Of a DNA stretch of 64,000 bases, positions 53,777 to 64,000 are shown piece by piece. Location: assembly GCA_010015805.1 (NCBI GenBank), contig ML978129.1:1116001-1180000 (forward strand), given 5' to 3'. The notes beneath the pieces were generated by a model. That model was not told the origin of the DNA, ran no database searches, and saw only the letters and a list, made by a program, of their open reading frames with translations. Within the stretch, counting starts at the first letter, position 1. Every line of letters begins with the position of its first letter. Source of the stretch: Rhizodiscina lignyota (taxonomy: Eukaryota; Ascomycota; Dothideomycetes; Aulographales; Rhizodiscinaceae). The position numbers were made by a program, and so were the translations under genes.

Positions 53777-54106
53777 TTACAGTGCCTCGATCTCTGCGAA
53801 CATGTCAATACAGCAATGTTACAGTCCATTGAAGATCAAGAGAGGAATACCTTTCTTTACAAACTCCGCCCTCTTGATGCCTTGACGAATGGCTTCTTCG
53901 TCTTTCAAACCAGCCTGGCTGGAGAAGGCTTTGTGCAGTCGGGGGCGGAAGTAATCATATCCCAGGGGATACTCTCGTCCCAAGTACAAGAGCTCTGGTT
54001 CCTCCGTAGTCAGCAATACGTTCCACGCGTTGAATTGGGATCTCTCCCAATATTGCTGACCCTTGTATATACGGATGACTTCGTGCCTGAGCGGGTTGTT
54101 GGCCAT
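53777..54106 (-). CDS. Small LYR-motif protein (LYRM5/ETFRF1-like)
   Basis: A 68-residue protein from exons 54061-54106, 53851-53994 and 53777-53793. The first intron (66 nt, branch GCTGAC) interrupts the LYR motif: [15 protein letters not shown] joins [20 protein letters not shown], then [19 protein letters not shown]. The second intron adds only five codons, EIEAL, before the stop. LYRM5-type proteins bind the mitochondrial acyl-carrier protein and regulate electron-transfer flavoprotein. Homologues usually continue with a YLKRYR-type tail that is absent here, so the last exon may be mis-placed or truncated. It is divergent from a thioesterase gene, 317 bp away. Confidence 0.7.
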
Positions 54107-54423
54107 TGCGTCTGGGAGTGCCAAATTCAATGTTGTGGTGAAAGAGGGCTGGGGATGCACGAGGGAGTAATATGATACTGGAAGCTCAATGACTCGAAAT
54201 TCTCATGTATCACGGCTTGTATAGTGAAGGTTGAGGTGCAGGGAGGTGGCTTGGGTTTGATGATGTCGATGCATCGGGGAGCTGGAGACCATTTCGCCTC
54301 GGTAAATGTTTCCTAACGTAGTCGCACCTCCTGTGCTCCCCATTGAACATCTAGCTCCCATCTCACGTGTATACATACATACAGTAACGGGCTTCATATA
54401 CCGTGAAACATTTCAATTGCAAA
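54107..54423. other. Divergent promoter between LYR-motif and thioesterase genes
   Basis: Short shared upstream region. No distinctive element beyond a weak TATA-like stretch on the plus strand near 54370. Confidence 0.35.
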
Positions 54424-55595
54424 ATGCGACCTCCTCGGTGGCGTATTACTGCCGTCGCAAATGGCTTCCATGGAGCCTTCTCGCATTCTGCGGGGCCGAT
54501 GTCATATCGTCCTCTATCTACAACTTCCCCGTTCTACTCCAGGTCTCACTCTCACTCACACGAGCCTGCAACAGCACACTTGAGCCCGCGATGGCTCTCG
54601 GACTTGAAGTCGCGGATAGGACGATGTCTTCAATTTGGTTGTTCGTCAGAGCAAGTCCACGAGGCGGGCTTGATATTGAAAGAGCTCACGACGAGTTGGA
54701 GGGAATTGGTCGCTGGGAGTGAGGGATTCCTGACGGATGAGAGCAGGAGAGAGACGTTTAGGCAAAATGTTGTTTGGGGAGAGCAGGTATGTTCATACAT
54801 TTCATTGGTGGACTCCATATCTACAGATACAAGATTGCGATGGGCAGCGAGAGCGTTGTGACATGAACCATTTTACATTATTGATATGTCATCGTGTACC
54901 ATTCCAACGTGGAGATGTAGATTACTGACTGCGCCTCATCATTTTGTCGTGCAGGACGCAATGGTAAGACCTTTCTTCCCACAACGGCTCGCTACTCATT
55001 GCTAAACAAAACCCAAGGGACACGTTAACAATGTCATGTACGTCCGCTATGCAGAGTCGGCTCGCATCCTGTGGTTCCAAAACTTTGCAAATCGAATAGA
55101 CCGAGCGAACCGGAAGCAATGGGAAGATCTATGGTCCCCACGAAGCTACGGATTGATCCTCAAGTCAATCAAGGTGGACTACAAATTTGTGAGTGTTGGT
55201 TTCCTCCAATTAAAAATAGCCATCCGAAGAAAGATAACTGACGAGACTCCAAGCCGATGGAATTCCCGGACAAGATCACAGTATTTCACAAGCTGCGCTC
55301 TTCTCCGGATGCGACTACAGAAAGCTTCATTCTTGATGTAATCATTCTTTCCGAGCTTCATAGACGGCCGGCTGCGAGGTGCTTTGAAGATTTGCTCGTG
55401 TATGATTACAAGAATGGGAAGAAGGTAGCTTTGCCTCCATTCATTGTCGAAAATTTCAAAGAAACGTTCCGATTGCAAGAAGAAGCGAAAGAGAAGAACG
55501 GGAAGAGAGTCAGAGAGCTCATAGAAAGGGTTGGACGATTAGAGAAGGGAAGCTGGGATAGAGCAGATGCAAAGGAGGATATGGGTAGTGCATGA
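54424..55595 (+). CDS. Hot-dog fold acyl-CoA thioesterase with a 9-nt micro-exon
   Basis: A 294-residue protein. Exons: 54424-54786, 54955-54963 (9 nt), 55018-55188 and 55254-55595, all phase 0. The join gives WGEQ-DAM-GHVNNVMYVRYAESARI, the conserved 4HBT motif (D-x-M-G-H-V-N-N) of hot-dog thioesterases; the micro-exon supplies Asp-Ala-Met. Then follow SYGLILKSIKVDYKFPMEFP, DKITVFHKLRSSPDATTESF and LDVIILSELHRRPAARCFED, family-typical strands. The N-terminus MRPPRWRITAVANGFHGAFS is basic and lacks acidic residues, as in mitochondrial presequences. Charged helix at the C-terminus (RLQEEAKEKNGKRVRELIER). Acyl-CoA hydrolysis in mitochondria is the likely role, inferred. Confidence 0.82.
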
Positions 55596-57130
55596 TGTTG
55601 CACTAATGTCGGGCGCTGTCATCTCCTGATTCGTTGGGAATGCAGAGTTGAGAGCACCAAAGCTGTATCTTCCTGCAGCTCGTCACACGATTGCATCCAT
55701 AACGGACAGATTTGTGCTACTTTGCGTTGCTCTAATTGGTGGAGGCCAAATAGATGGAAGACGCTCAAAACGAGGGCCCCTCGGTACTTAATGATCCGGC
55801 GATGTTCGGTATATCCGAGAGCTCATCAAAGATAGCGGCGTATTCATGATAGAGATAGACCAATAGTCCTCACCGCTGGAATGGCAGGAGGTGTGGTGTC
55901 GAAACATTCATCTGTACTGGAACACGGCAGTCAGAATCTAGATCGCACAGCCACATGGATGAAGCCCGACGAGCCTGGTATGCAAGCCTTCCGCTTCTGA
56001 CCGCTGCAGTGCTGGAAGTAGAAAGTATCCGGGGTAAGGGCATATCGAAATAGTCGATGACGGTCGTATTGCGCTGACAGCCGGCCTCAGCTGGGGGCGA
56101 ATTAGAGTTTGAGGGTTTGGAATGCATCGTGCATCAGCGCCCGCTCGAGCGCACGACGCTGCATCCGAGCGCGCCGACGAGCGCCGCAGCACGCTTTTGG
56201 CTTTACGGCGTGAAGAAAGTTTGGCAAACGTGCCCCGTTATTCCCGTCGGGCATGCTAGCCGCAAGGACTAAGAAGAAAAATCGGATGGGCCATGTGCCA
56301 GCCGATCCGCAACACAGACAAGAAAACGTTGACCGGCGGTGTCGCCAGGCGCTGGAATGCTGCTTGATAAGAGCAGGCGGACAGGCCTATCCATGCGTCC
56401 GTCAAATGAAACAGAGGGCAGGCGGGGTATCGGCATGCTGGCAGCATCAGGGCACAGCTACACGCAGAGTGGAGATGCTTTTGCTCGTCTTGTCATTCCT
56501 TGCCCTGCTGCCAGCTTACCCTCTGATCTGCAGCTGCTTCTAGGCAATTAGTGCTTGTTTCGGCCAGCTGCTAACGGCAATGCTGCTAGGCACAGCTGCA
56601 AGAAGCGCCGTTGATCTTCCCATGATCCTTCCCGGACGAGCGAATATGCTCCGAGTGGTGCAATGGCGTGCTGAGCCTGCTGAGGTTTGGAGAGAAAAGC
56701 GCTGTGCTGAGCGCGCCTCCCGACGGGGCAGTGAGCAGCGATGCTATACCAGCATGGCAGAACACGGCGGTGGGAAGTGCGTGTCTGGCCCCGTCATGCC
56801 TCTGGCCGCGAGCAGCGTTTCGGCAGCTCGTGAGGGAGCGACGTGCGGTGGAATGGGCGGGTGCTTAGGGAGCAGGAGGCAGGAGACGGCAGTAAATAGG
56901 ATTATAGAGTTGCAGGCGGAGCGGGCCCCTGTCAGCCTTAATATTGCGGTGCGATAATATCGAGTGCAGGGGCGCGCAAGCCATTTCGATCTGGCAGACT
57001 GGCACTTTCCGCCGGCTGTGTGGCTTGGCGCTGCTGGCCCAGGAAACCTCTATCCTGACGCTCCACCACTTCCACTCGCCCATGTTTCCACTTATCCACG
57101 CCCGCTGCCCTCGAAGTCGCGCGGCTTGGT
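55596..57130. other. 1.5-kb GC-rich region upstream of the AcrB-like gene
   Basis: Contains the 3' end of the thioesterase gene and the leader of the AcrB-like gene. Many open frames on both strands appear composition-driven (Ala, Arg, Gly, Cys). No gene motif seen. Confidence 0.4.
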
Positions 57131-60100
57131 ATGCCATCGAAGGGTATCAAGCATCCGCGCAACACTCAAGGCCTCGTCAACCCCGGAAGGATCGCCAAAC
57201 GCAAGTCCAGTAACAGCATCCACGACGCCCAGCACCACCAGGCAAATGGAAGTGCGGACCGCGAGCCTCCTCCACCTCTCCCGCCGACAGTAAATGGCAC
57301 GCCCGCCGAACCAGCCGCTGCTGCTGTGCCGGGAGGGGAGAACCAACACGCTGTCGAGAAGCCCGTCCAGGAGTTGGAGGCGTGCCTAGCCAACCCTCAA
57401 ACTCACCACTTCCCGCCGGCACCTCTCGCCATGGACGCCAGCAAGCTCTCCACCGGCAACAGGGCCGCCACCGCGATGAGGCAGCTCACTCTCGCCGCGA
57501 CAACCATCCTGAAGTCGTGTCCACAGCGCGATGTCATAGCCATGCTGATCCTCCTCCTCCAACTCTCCCCTCCCGTCCTGTTCGCAGTCGACTTCCTCTA
57601 TGCGATCATGACTTCCTACTTCCCCCGTCCCTCGAGTTCCGCTCTCATCCTCCCGACCTTCCAAGGCTTGTTCGAAGGAGCCGGCGGCGCGCCCTCCATG
57701 GCGACCGTCATACTGATCGACGTCATATTTTTCGGGCTATGGGTCTTCATGCCGATGCAGGTCAAGAACTACGGGTTGGACGTTGCTCAGGCAGTCATTG
57801 CATTGTCTTTCAGTGGAGCTGGGTCCAACAGTCCTCCCATGAGCATTGGCATATGTCTTGGGACGATAACGTTGTTTCGGACGCTTGCCCACCGCCCGAC
57901 TCGAAGGACTCTCCTCACTGCCATAAGCAACGTCTTGTGGATGATGCTGAACAAAACGTCAGATCATATGAGGGAGCCTCCCGATCCCGGCGGAGGGACG
58001 AGACCTATATTCGCAAGAGATTCTCCTTCTTTACCTCGCACAATTATTGGAGTTCATATTTTAGCACAAGGTGCTTTGAGATTTATTCGTCGGAGGTTAT
58101 GGGCGTCAAGAGAAAGCGCTCTTACTATTCCAACTGCGAAAAAGGTGGACCCGGAGGCGGCGCTTTCGAGTCAGATTCCGCGGAGCAATTCCATCAACTC
58201 GGACAAGAACTCAGATGGCTCCACTGGGTCTCCTACTGACGGCAGACCGCCTGGTCCACCACCCGTGGCAGCTGAAGTTAGAGAAACGTATGCAGGCAAG
58301 AAAAAACGCAAGCAAGCTACGTTTGTTCGCAGCCAGCAGCCTTTCTGGGCTGCATTGGCGCACACCAAGGTCACGGTTTCGAACCAGATGGAACAGACCC
58401 ATCTGTCGCTAGATCAGAGCGAGGCGCATGCAACAGACCTGCATCATATTGGCAACGCAAATTTTCGTACAGAATCGGATCGTGTTTGGATTACTGGATT
58501 AGGACCTACCGACATTTCCTTTGGTATCGCGCTGTCGGAGGCAGACAGGCAAGAAGAGGACGGCAGCAGACAAAATGGCAAGTACAATGCCCAGCCGTTT
58601 TATGTTCGTGTCAACGGAGCAAAGTGGAGTTCGATGAGGATTACCGAGAGGGAGCCGGCTGTCCGGGAGGATGGGGAGCAGGTACGTGTGTGGCATGGCG
58701 AAATCTTCGGACTGACTGCACTTTGCAATTACCATTGTCAATTTGTGCGGTCGTCCAATGATTCCGAGATCTATTCCGCCAGCCTCATCACGCAACCTGC
58801 TCCTTACACTGAGCAAGGTAAGAGCTATTGACGATAGACCTATATTCGATGCAACTGGAGACACAGCCTAACTGAGAACAGCGCCGGCGCCACAAGCTCA
58901 TCAAGCACTTCGCCCTTCTTCGCCAACTACCACCTTGAAGAATTCCATCGCCGCCGCCGAGTTGAAGTTGGCCGAGCAACGCAACAAGCTTAAGCGTCTC
59001 CGCAAGGAACACAAATCTTCCACGACTGGGCTCAAGAGAGAGGTAGACAATCTATCCAACAAACTCGCTTCAGCTGGTAGCAATGATGACAAAAATGTTA
59101 AACGAAGCTCACAGCTGCGCCAAGCCATTCAGCAAGCCGATCAAGCGACGACAGCTGCTGAGGCTGAAGCGAAGGAGTTGGGCGAGATTCCGGAAGACGA
59201 GCTTGATGCCCACCGCGAGAAGAAGAGTTTATGGCAGAAGGAACTTGACAAGTTGAACGCTCGTCGCGCTGAATTAGACCAGGCAAAAGGTGATAGCGCA
59301 AGAGAAATTTCAAACGTCGTTAGTGAGATCAACAGTGCGACGCAGAAGCACGAGCGCTTGGACCTCCGCAAACAGAAACTCAACGAGCAGCACGACCGAC
59401 TTATTTCCGCCAGAGCTCAGGATGCCGACCAGAAGCAGAAAAGGGACGCTTACCGACAAGCACAAGCGATGGATCGCGCGACTACAGAGAACAGGTATCT
59501 GACTACCATCGATCAATTCCAACGCATTGCTGAAGATTACCGCACCAAGACTGTGCAGACAATATCTCAGTCACAGCATCTTGAAGCGTTAATTCTTCAG
59601 CAGGCGCAGTACCAAGGGCAAGCGGCGATAGGCCAGTCGGCCCAATTTTCCACGCCTACGACACCTGAAGGTCCTCTGCCCGGCACGAGTGGTATCGGCA
59701 ATCCCAGTAATCGCAACAGCTTCCCGCCTTTCAACTTCCAGTTCCCAGCCTATGACGCTCTCCCTCAAGATCCTATGTCTGTCACCTCTGCTCCCGGTAG
59801 CGGCGCCATGTACGCCTCTGCGCACCGCGGCCGTTCAAGCTCGATGCTATCAGGCGTCTCTGGCTTCACCGACAACATGGATGAAGAGCCGTACATGCAG
59901 CCAGTTGGCCCGATATCTGTCGGCCCCATGCCTGGCAGCTTTGTCTACGCTAACGGTCACGGGCCCTTCAACAACAGCAACGGGAACGTGAACGGCCATC
60001 CAGCGTACGCTTACGCGCTGAACGGGCGCAAGGGCAGCGGCGACGTCTCCAGCAGCAGCGGCAGCGGCTCGTCCTCGGGCTCGCAGCGCGATCCGATGAG

Positions 60101-60173
60101 TCCGCCGCCGAAGATGCTGAGTCCGGTTGGTACGAAGCCATTGAGTCCTGGGCAGCGTGGGATGACCTATTAG
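57131..60173 (+). CDS. acrB: Ubiquitination network signalling protein, AcrB-like
   Basis: A 992-residue protein from exons 57131-58817 and 58882-60173 (64-nt intron, branch CTAACTG, phase 1). The N-terminus (MPSKGIKHPRNTQGLVNPGR) is basic, followed by a Pro-rich linker. Hydrophobic stretches near residues 130-165 (DVIAMLILLLQLSPPVLFAV) and 190-225 (VILIDVIFFGLWVFMPMQVK) give likely membrane insertions. A long coiled coil occupies about residues 580-750 (NSIAAAELKLAEQRNKLKRL, RKEHKSSTTGLKREVDNLSN). The tail is Ser/Gly/Asn-rich and disordered. This architecture matches Aspergillus nidulans AcrB, implicated with CreB/CreD-type ubiquitin control of carbon repression. Assignment is from overall pattern. 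Confidence 0.8.
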
Positions 60174-61101
60174 GTCCCTTCTTTCATCATTCACGTCCGT
60201 AGATGTAGGAAACGAGTAGTCAATTGATGGATTTTGCATATTACGAGTGTGCTCAAATTCTTTCGTGTTCCAAATTCTACTACTGAGCTAGGTAGGTTCG
60301 ATGGCCTCATGTTTCCTCCGCTGACACGGTGTCAAGAGACGAGTGTGCATCTTGAAGGCGAGTCTACTTCCCATTTGCCGCCACTCGAGTGGCAGCAATT
60401 CGCCAGCTCTTCTCCATGCAAAACTAACCCCAGATGGCTGATGGGTTCTCGAGATGGACCCCTCCATCATGGCGCTGGCTAGGCTCGAGGGCTCGAGTAC
60501 CATGCAGTGCGTGCCAGCTTCAACAAGCGGTCTGCAAGACAGGGGATATTTGCTCTGCATAAGATGTCACAGTGGTCACCGGATAGGTTCATGCTAGAAG
60601 ATGCGGGTGCACAAACACTTGGCGGAATACCTGTTACGTAGAAAATTCGCGCCATCGCGACAACGATTTGGGAAGAATTGCGCAAGATATGCATATCCGG
60701 CATACCGATGCAGTTTCCGGGCAGGTCGAGGAGGGGAAGATCGGCGGTGTATATACGCATCTGGGAGCCTTGTGTTCGACGATCACCGAAGGCTCCGTCG
60801 TAATGGGATGGACTCGGCACTTGGTGAGAAATTAGAAGCCGTGAGAGAAAGCGCTGTAAACAGTTTGAATTCGGCATGCTACATATCAATTTTTGGATAC
60901 CTCTTATTCGAGGAAGATCTGTCTATTGCTGCACCGAGCTTGCCAAATTCATGCGCCGTACCATGAGCATCAACGCTAAATGACCACGTCGACGCAGTCA
61001 CCTTGCATGCTCTGCTATTCCCACTTGATGGTAGATCCATCTTCATCCTGACTCAATTCATTTTGCCCCTGCAAACACAGAAAGACTTTTTTGTGCAAGT
61101 A
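60174..61101. other. Convergent intergenic region
   Basis: 3' flanks of the AcrB-like gene (plus) and the F-box-like gene (minus). Frames at 60479-60889 and 60601-60966 show no motif; a decayed gene is possible but unsupported. Confidence 0.35.
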
Positions 61102-62266
61102 TTATAAGAGAGTAAACACTGTGATTCCGAGACCCGCACGAGGAATCCTCTTGCAATCATAATGCATGCTTTGCCATTCCCACTTAACTCTCTTGGGTTC
61201 AAGATCTTCATTCATAAACGGTACGCCGGCATCTAGATCATCAGATTCAGACCAGTCATGCTCTGCGAGAACTTTGTTGAATTCAAAGGCATCGAACCAT
61301 AGCCGGCCCGCACCAGATCGCTCACACGCTGCCTTGAGCTCTTGTATTTCCGCACGAGTAGACTCCAAGCCTCCCGGAAGAAGCAGTTTGAGGCACAGGA
61401 GAGGTTTGTGCAGGATTGTGTTGTATAGCAGCATCTGAGCGGGAGTGCTAGTGTAACGGCGTCGGAGCATTAGTGGATGTTCATCGGGTGGCGTTCTGCG
61501 ATTGTAGCCCTCTACAGTATGTTGAATGGCATCAATGCGGAAGGGGCTCCATGGATAGATGTATAACTGCCATTGACGCTCAATCCGATGACTCATAGTA
61601 TACTCATCCAAACGTTCGGGAACGTAATTAGGTAACTGTTCGACTATTGCCTGTGGCAATTTGCAGCTCCTGTTGCCTTCCAGAGGAAGGCAAAAATAGT
61701 ATGAAATTTATTCGGGTTTCCATTGTGAGCTGCTTCGGGGCTGCTGAGACTTCCAGTGCCGCGTCGATGTTGTGATGGAAGAGCTCACAGTAAATCCAAT
61801 GATTCAAGAACATGGTCTCGAAGTCCGTAAAACCTAGATCGCTCCAGCTCTCCCGTGAAGGACCATTAACGGCTGCAGCAAATTGGCATACCATTTCATC
61901 GGCCATACGACACATAGGATACAAGAGCTCGTACTTTGCAGAATTCAACACTCTTGCATCCTGCAGACTCATCCGGCCCTCCATGGTGCAGAGTTCGAAC
62001 ACGCCAACAATTCCTCCCTTTATCGCTTTCCGTAATGCCAATTCATTGTCGGTGTTGGTCACGGCCCAGTCCGCCAAGGATCGCGCAGAGCCAGCAATTA
62101 GAAGATCATGGCGGTACCAAAAATCCGGGCGAAGTTTCGCTTTGCTGCTCGCACAGGTTTTGTAGAATGCGCGAGATGTTCGGAGAAGAGAGTACAGATC
62201 CTTGAGGGAGTAGAGGTAGTCTGGAAGAAGAGTAATGATATCCACGGGAAGTTCGTCGAGCCTCAT
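61102..62266 (-). CDS. F-box-like hypothetical protein, split over two frames
   Basis: The start MRLDELPVDIITLLPDYLYS then LKDLYSLLRTSRAFYKTCAS resembles a degenerate F-box (LP-x(5,6)-L-x-L-x-DL-x-x-LL-x-x-R-x-F). The first frame runs 62266-61628 and the second continues to 61102 with NYVPERLDEYTMSHRIERQW and a Trp/Arg-rich end. The switch must lie between about 61650 and 61708, near an A5 run (61692-61696), and I see no intron with proper sites. The combined protein would be about 390 residues. The C-terminal half has patterns such as LWFDAFEFNKVLAEHDWSES with no named domain. Either a frameshifted gene or a sequencing error. Function unknown; a substrate adaptor is a weak guess. Confidence 0.55.
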
Positions 62267-63565
62267 GATGGGTAGTATGAGTTATTTTTTCACGAGTTCG
62301 TCTTGCTTTGCGCTGGGGATGAAGAGTATGTGAAGCAGAGTAGAGTTGAAGTAGAGTAGAGCTAAAGTAGCGTAAAGTAGCGTAAAGCAGAAACACAGTG
62401 AAGTGGAGATGGAGTAGAACAAACATTGCGACTCAGTGGCCTTGCAGACCATACAGGGTCGGTATCAATCGCACCCGACTTATAGTCCGCTTCATTCAGC
62501 GGTTCGTGCGAAGAGGCTGGTGGAGAAACCTGGCAATCGAAGGCCTCAAGGACTGATCTCAGGCTCAAAGAGATCGGAGGAAGTGAATGAATTGGACTAG
62601 CAACGACACGACGGTTTCATACGAGTGACAGTTGCTAGTTGTTGGAAGTAGTTGTGGTCAGTTGGTGGCCAATTGTCGGAGCACACAAGTAGATTGATCA
62701 AGGAAAGAAGTCTACGAGGAGAAAGAAAAGCTGAAATACGCTGTGCGGTGCTGACGTCGGTGGCGCCGCACCTAACACCTCCCAACACAAACAACACTGA
62801 AGCGCTGCAGGTCTCTACGGTCGGCTGCCAAAGACGAAATCTGGTGATAATTCCAGAGTCGTTTGGGAATCTTGCGTAGGTAGTGGTTTATTCTGAGAAT
62901 AGCTAGCGTATTTTGAAAACAGTTAAATTATAGGACTACTCCACAAATGCATTAGCTTCTTCTATTCATAGCCTTCGCCGAACTGCATCGTTTCTACCGT
63001 TGATTCAAGCAATCCCCCTGACCATATTCATGTATCGAGATGCCAAACAGTGGGTGTAGTGGCAGCATGAACCAAAAGATCGCAACTTTGTGTGCTTGCA
63101 ATGAGCCCGGCGGAGATGCGACCGCGTTTTGAGAAGGGAGGATTCTGGGACCCACAATCTGCTATCTCCTATCTTCACTGGAATCCTTCCGCAAGAGTTT
63201 TCTAACTCAGTATTTCTCTAGAGCCGCAGCGATCACTGTACCTTGACTCGGTAGAGAAGCCTTATCTCTGCTTCCTTGCCGGCGTTCGGCATCAGACTCC
63301 GAGACGTATCAAGAATCACCGAAGTCTCGCTTGCGACCTTGGATTGCGACTCAGAACTCAAGCAATACTTTCGGGATTATACGATTCTCAGTAATAAGGC
63401 CAAGCTTTCATCGCCGAACAAGCTTCGCATACAAGCTTCCTAGACCTCTCGCAGTATCAATCGGAGTTCTATTAAAATAGTCACTCCACGGCGTGATGGC
63501 AAGTATTCGGATGAAGGTTTCAATAGAGATTTCTTTCAAATTCCTCGTCATACTTGTCAGTTGCA
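62267..63565. other. 1.3-kb region upstream of the transporter gene
   Basis: A short imperfect tandem repeat lies at about 62336-62395 (units like GTAGAGTA and TAAAGTAGCG). The right part should hold the transporter promoter. No coding signal seen. Confidence 0.4.
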
Positions 63566-63988
63566 ATGGGCAATCCTGCATTTGAACTCCTCACTCCTGG
63601 AGCAGGGTATGGCATCGTCATTGGTCTCGGAGTTGGATTCGCTTTTGTGATGGTGGCTTTGACTCTCGTTCAGAATCGATATGGAACCCATAATACGTTC
63701 AAGTCGACGGAAGAATTCAATGCAGCATCCAGATCTATCAAACCAGGAATGATCGCAGGTACGCCTTTCTCAGAGCCCCTTAAACTGTTCTAAGGCTAAG
63801 CGATACAGCGGGCATCGTCTCGAGCTGGACTCACGCATCGACACTTTTGACGTCTTGCACGTTGGCCTTCTCTTATGGAGTGTCCGGTGGCCTATGGTAC
63901 GGAGCGTTTGGGACGTTTCAGACACTCCTTTTCGCTGTGACCGCATTCAAGATTAAAGAACAGTCCAATAACGCCCATACATTTCCAG
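63566..63988 (+). CDS. DUR3: Urea active transporter-like protein (sodium/solute symporter), N-terminal part
   Basis: The gene starts at the ATG at 63566 and runs off the right edge. Exon 1 is 63566-63758, intron 63759-63808 (50 nt), exon 2 63809-63988 followed by a GTACGA donor. The visible 124 residues start MGNPAFELLTPGAGYGIVIG. Exon 1 ends SIKPGMIAA and exon 2 reads GIVSSWTHASTLLTSCTLAF, SYGVSGGLWYGAFGTFQTLL, then KIKEQSNNAHTFPG, closely following the second and third helices of fungal Dur3 proteins. These import urea and polyamines in nitrogen-limited cells. The transporter fold (about 15 helices) lies mostly outside the window, so identity among Dur3 paralogues is uncertain. Confidence 0.8.
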
Positions 63989-64000
63989 GTACGAATTGGC

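Noticed and set aside
60479-60966. Overlapping open frames on both strands between the AcrB-like and F-box-like genes
   Set aside because: No motif in any frame; probably chance or a relic too decayed to name.
1-64000. tRNA, 5S rRNA, CRISPR, transposon and virus-like elements
   Set aside because: Searched by eye for TPsiC-arm patterns (GGTTCRANNC), 5S-like sequence, long terminal repeats, reverse transcriptase or transposase motifs and found none. Small RNA genes without strong motifs could be missed.

Overview
The window looks like nuclear DNA of a filamentous ascomycete (Pezizomycotina). Genes are dense, sit on both strands, and carry many short introns (about 45-90 nt) with GT(A/G)NGT donors, CTAAC/CTGAC-type branch sites and CAG/TAG acceptors. 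Lineage markers include a Zn2Cys6/fungal-MHR regulator, a DUF2434 membrane protein, an AcrB-like protein, a Dal5-type permease and an UMTA/LaeA-like methyltransferase. A Dothideomycete is my guess from gene style; no marker proves it. I see no tRNA, rRNA, CRISPR array, virus-like element or intact transposon.

Layout. 0-13 kb: 5' end of a phosphotransferase-like gene, a small unknown gene, ribosomal protein eS8, a four-helix membrane protein, a mucin-like single-pass membrane protein, a region of poorly preserved small membrane or GPI-like ORFs (7.5-10.4 kb), then a divergent pair MTQ2 / SDH assembly factor 3. 13-25.3 kb: a metabolic block with a zinc alcohol dehydrogenase, an ACS-family permease, a 3beta-HSD-like reductase (with an apparent frameshift), an FMN 2-hydroxyacid oxidase, a Zn2Cys6 regulator divergent from the oxidase, and a SAM methyltransferase. 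The oxidase/regulator promoter holds four copies of the palindrome TCGTACGA. 25.9-29.2 kb: a mitochondrial-type protein and a multipass protein with an N-myristoylation motif.

29.2-39 kb is the least familiar part. It holds two tandem paralogues sharing a Cys/His module that I do not recognise, a Gly-Met/RGG-rich low-complexity protein, a decayed third paralogue, a truncated ankyrin gene, a tiny membrane protein, and a gene fusing a Zn2Cys6 DNA-binding domain to ankyrin repeats. 39.2-51 kb is housekeeping: UTP7 and TSR1 back to back (both 40S biogenesis), SEC14, a DUF2434 protein and CCR4. 52-64 kb: an UMTA-like methyltransferase, an LYR-motif protein divergent from a hot-dog thioesterase with a 9-nt micro-exon, an AcrB-like protein, an unknown F-box-like gene split over two frames, and the start of a DUR3-type urea transporter running off the right edge.

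Exon boundaries were placed by eye from splice motifs and frame closure; most genes close exactly in frame. Function names rest on motif recognition, not database searches.
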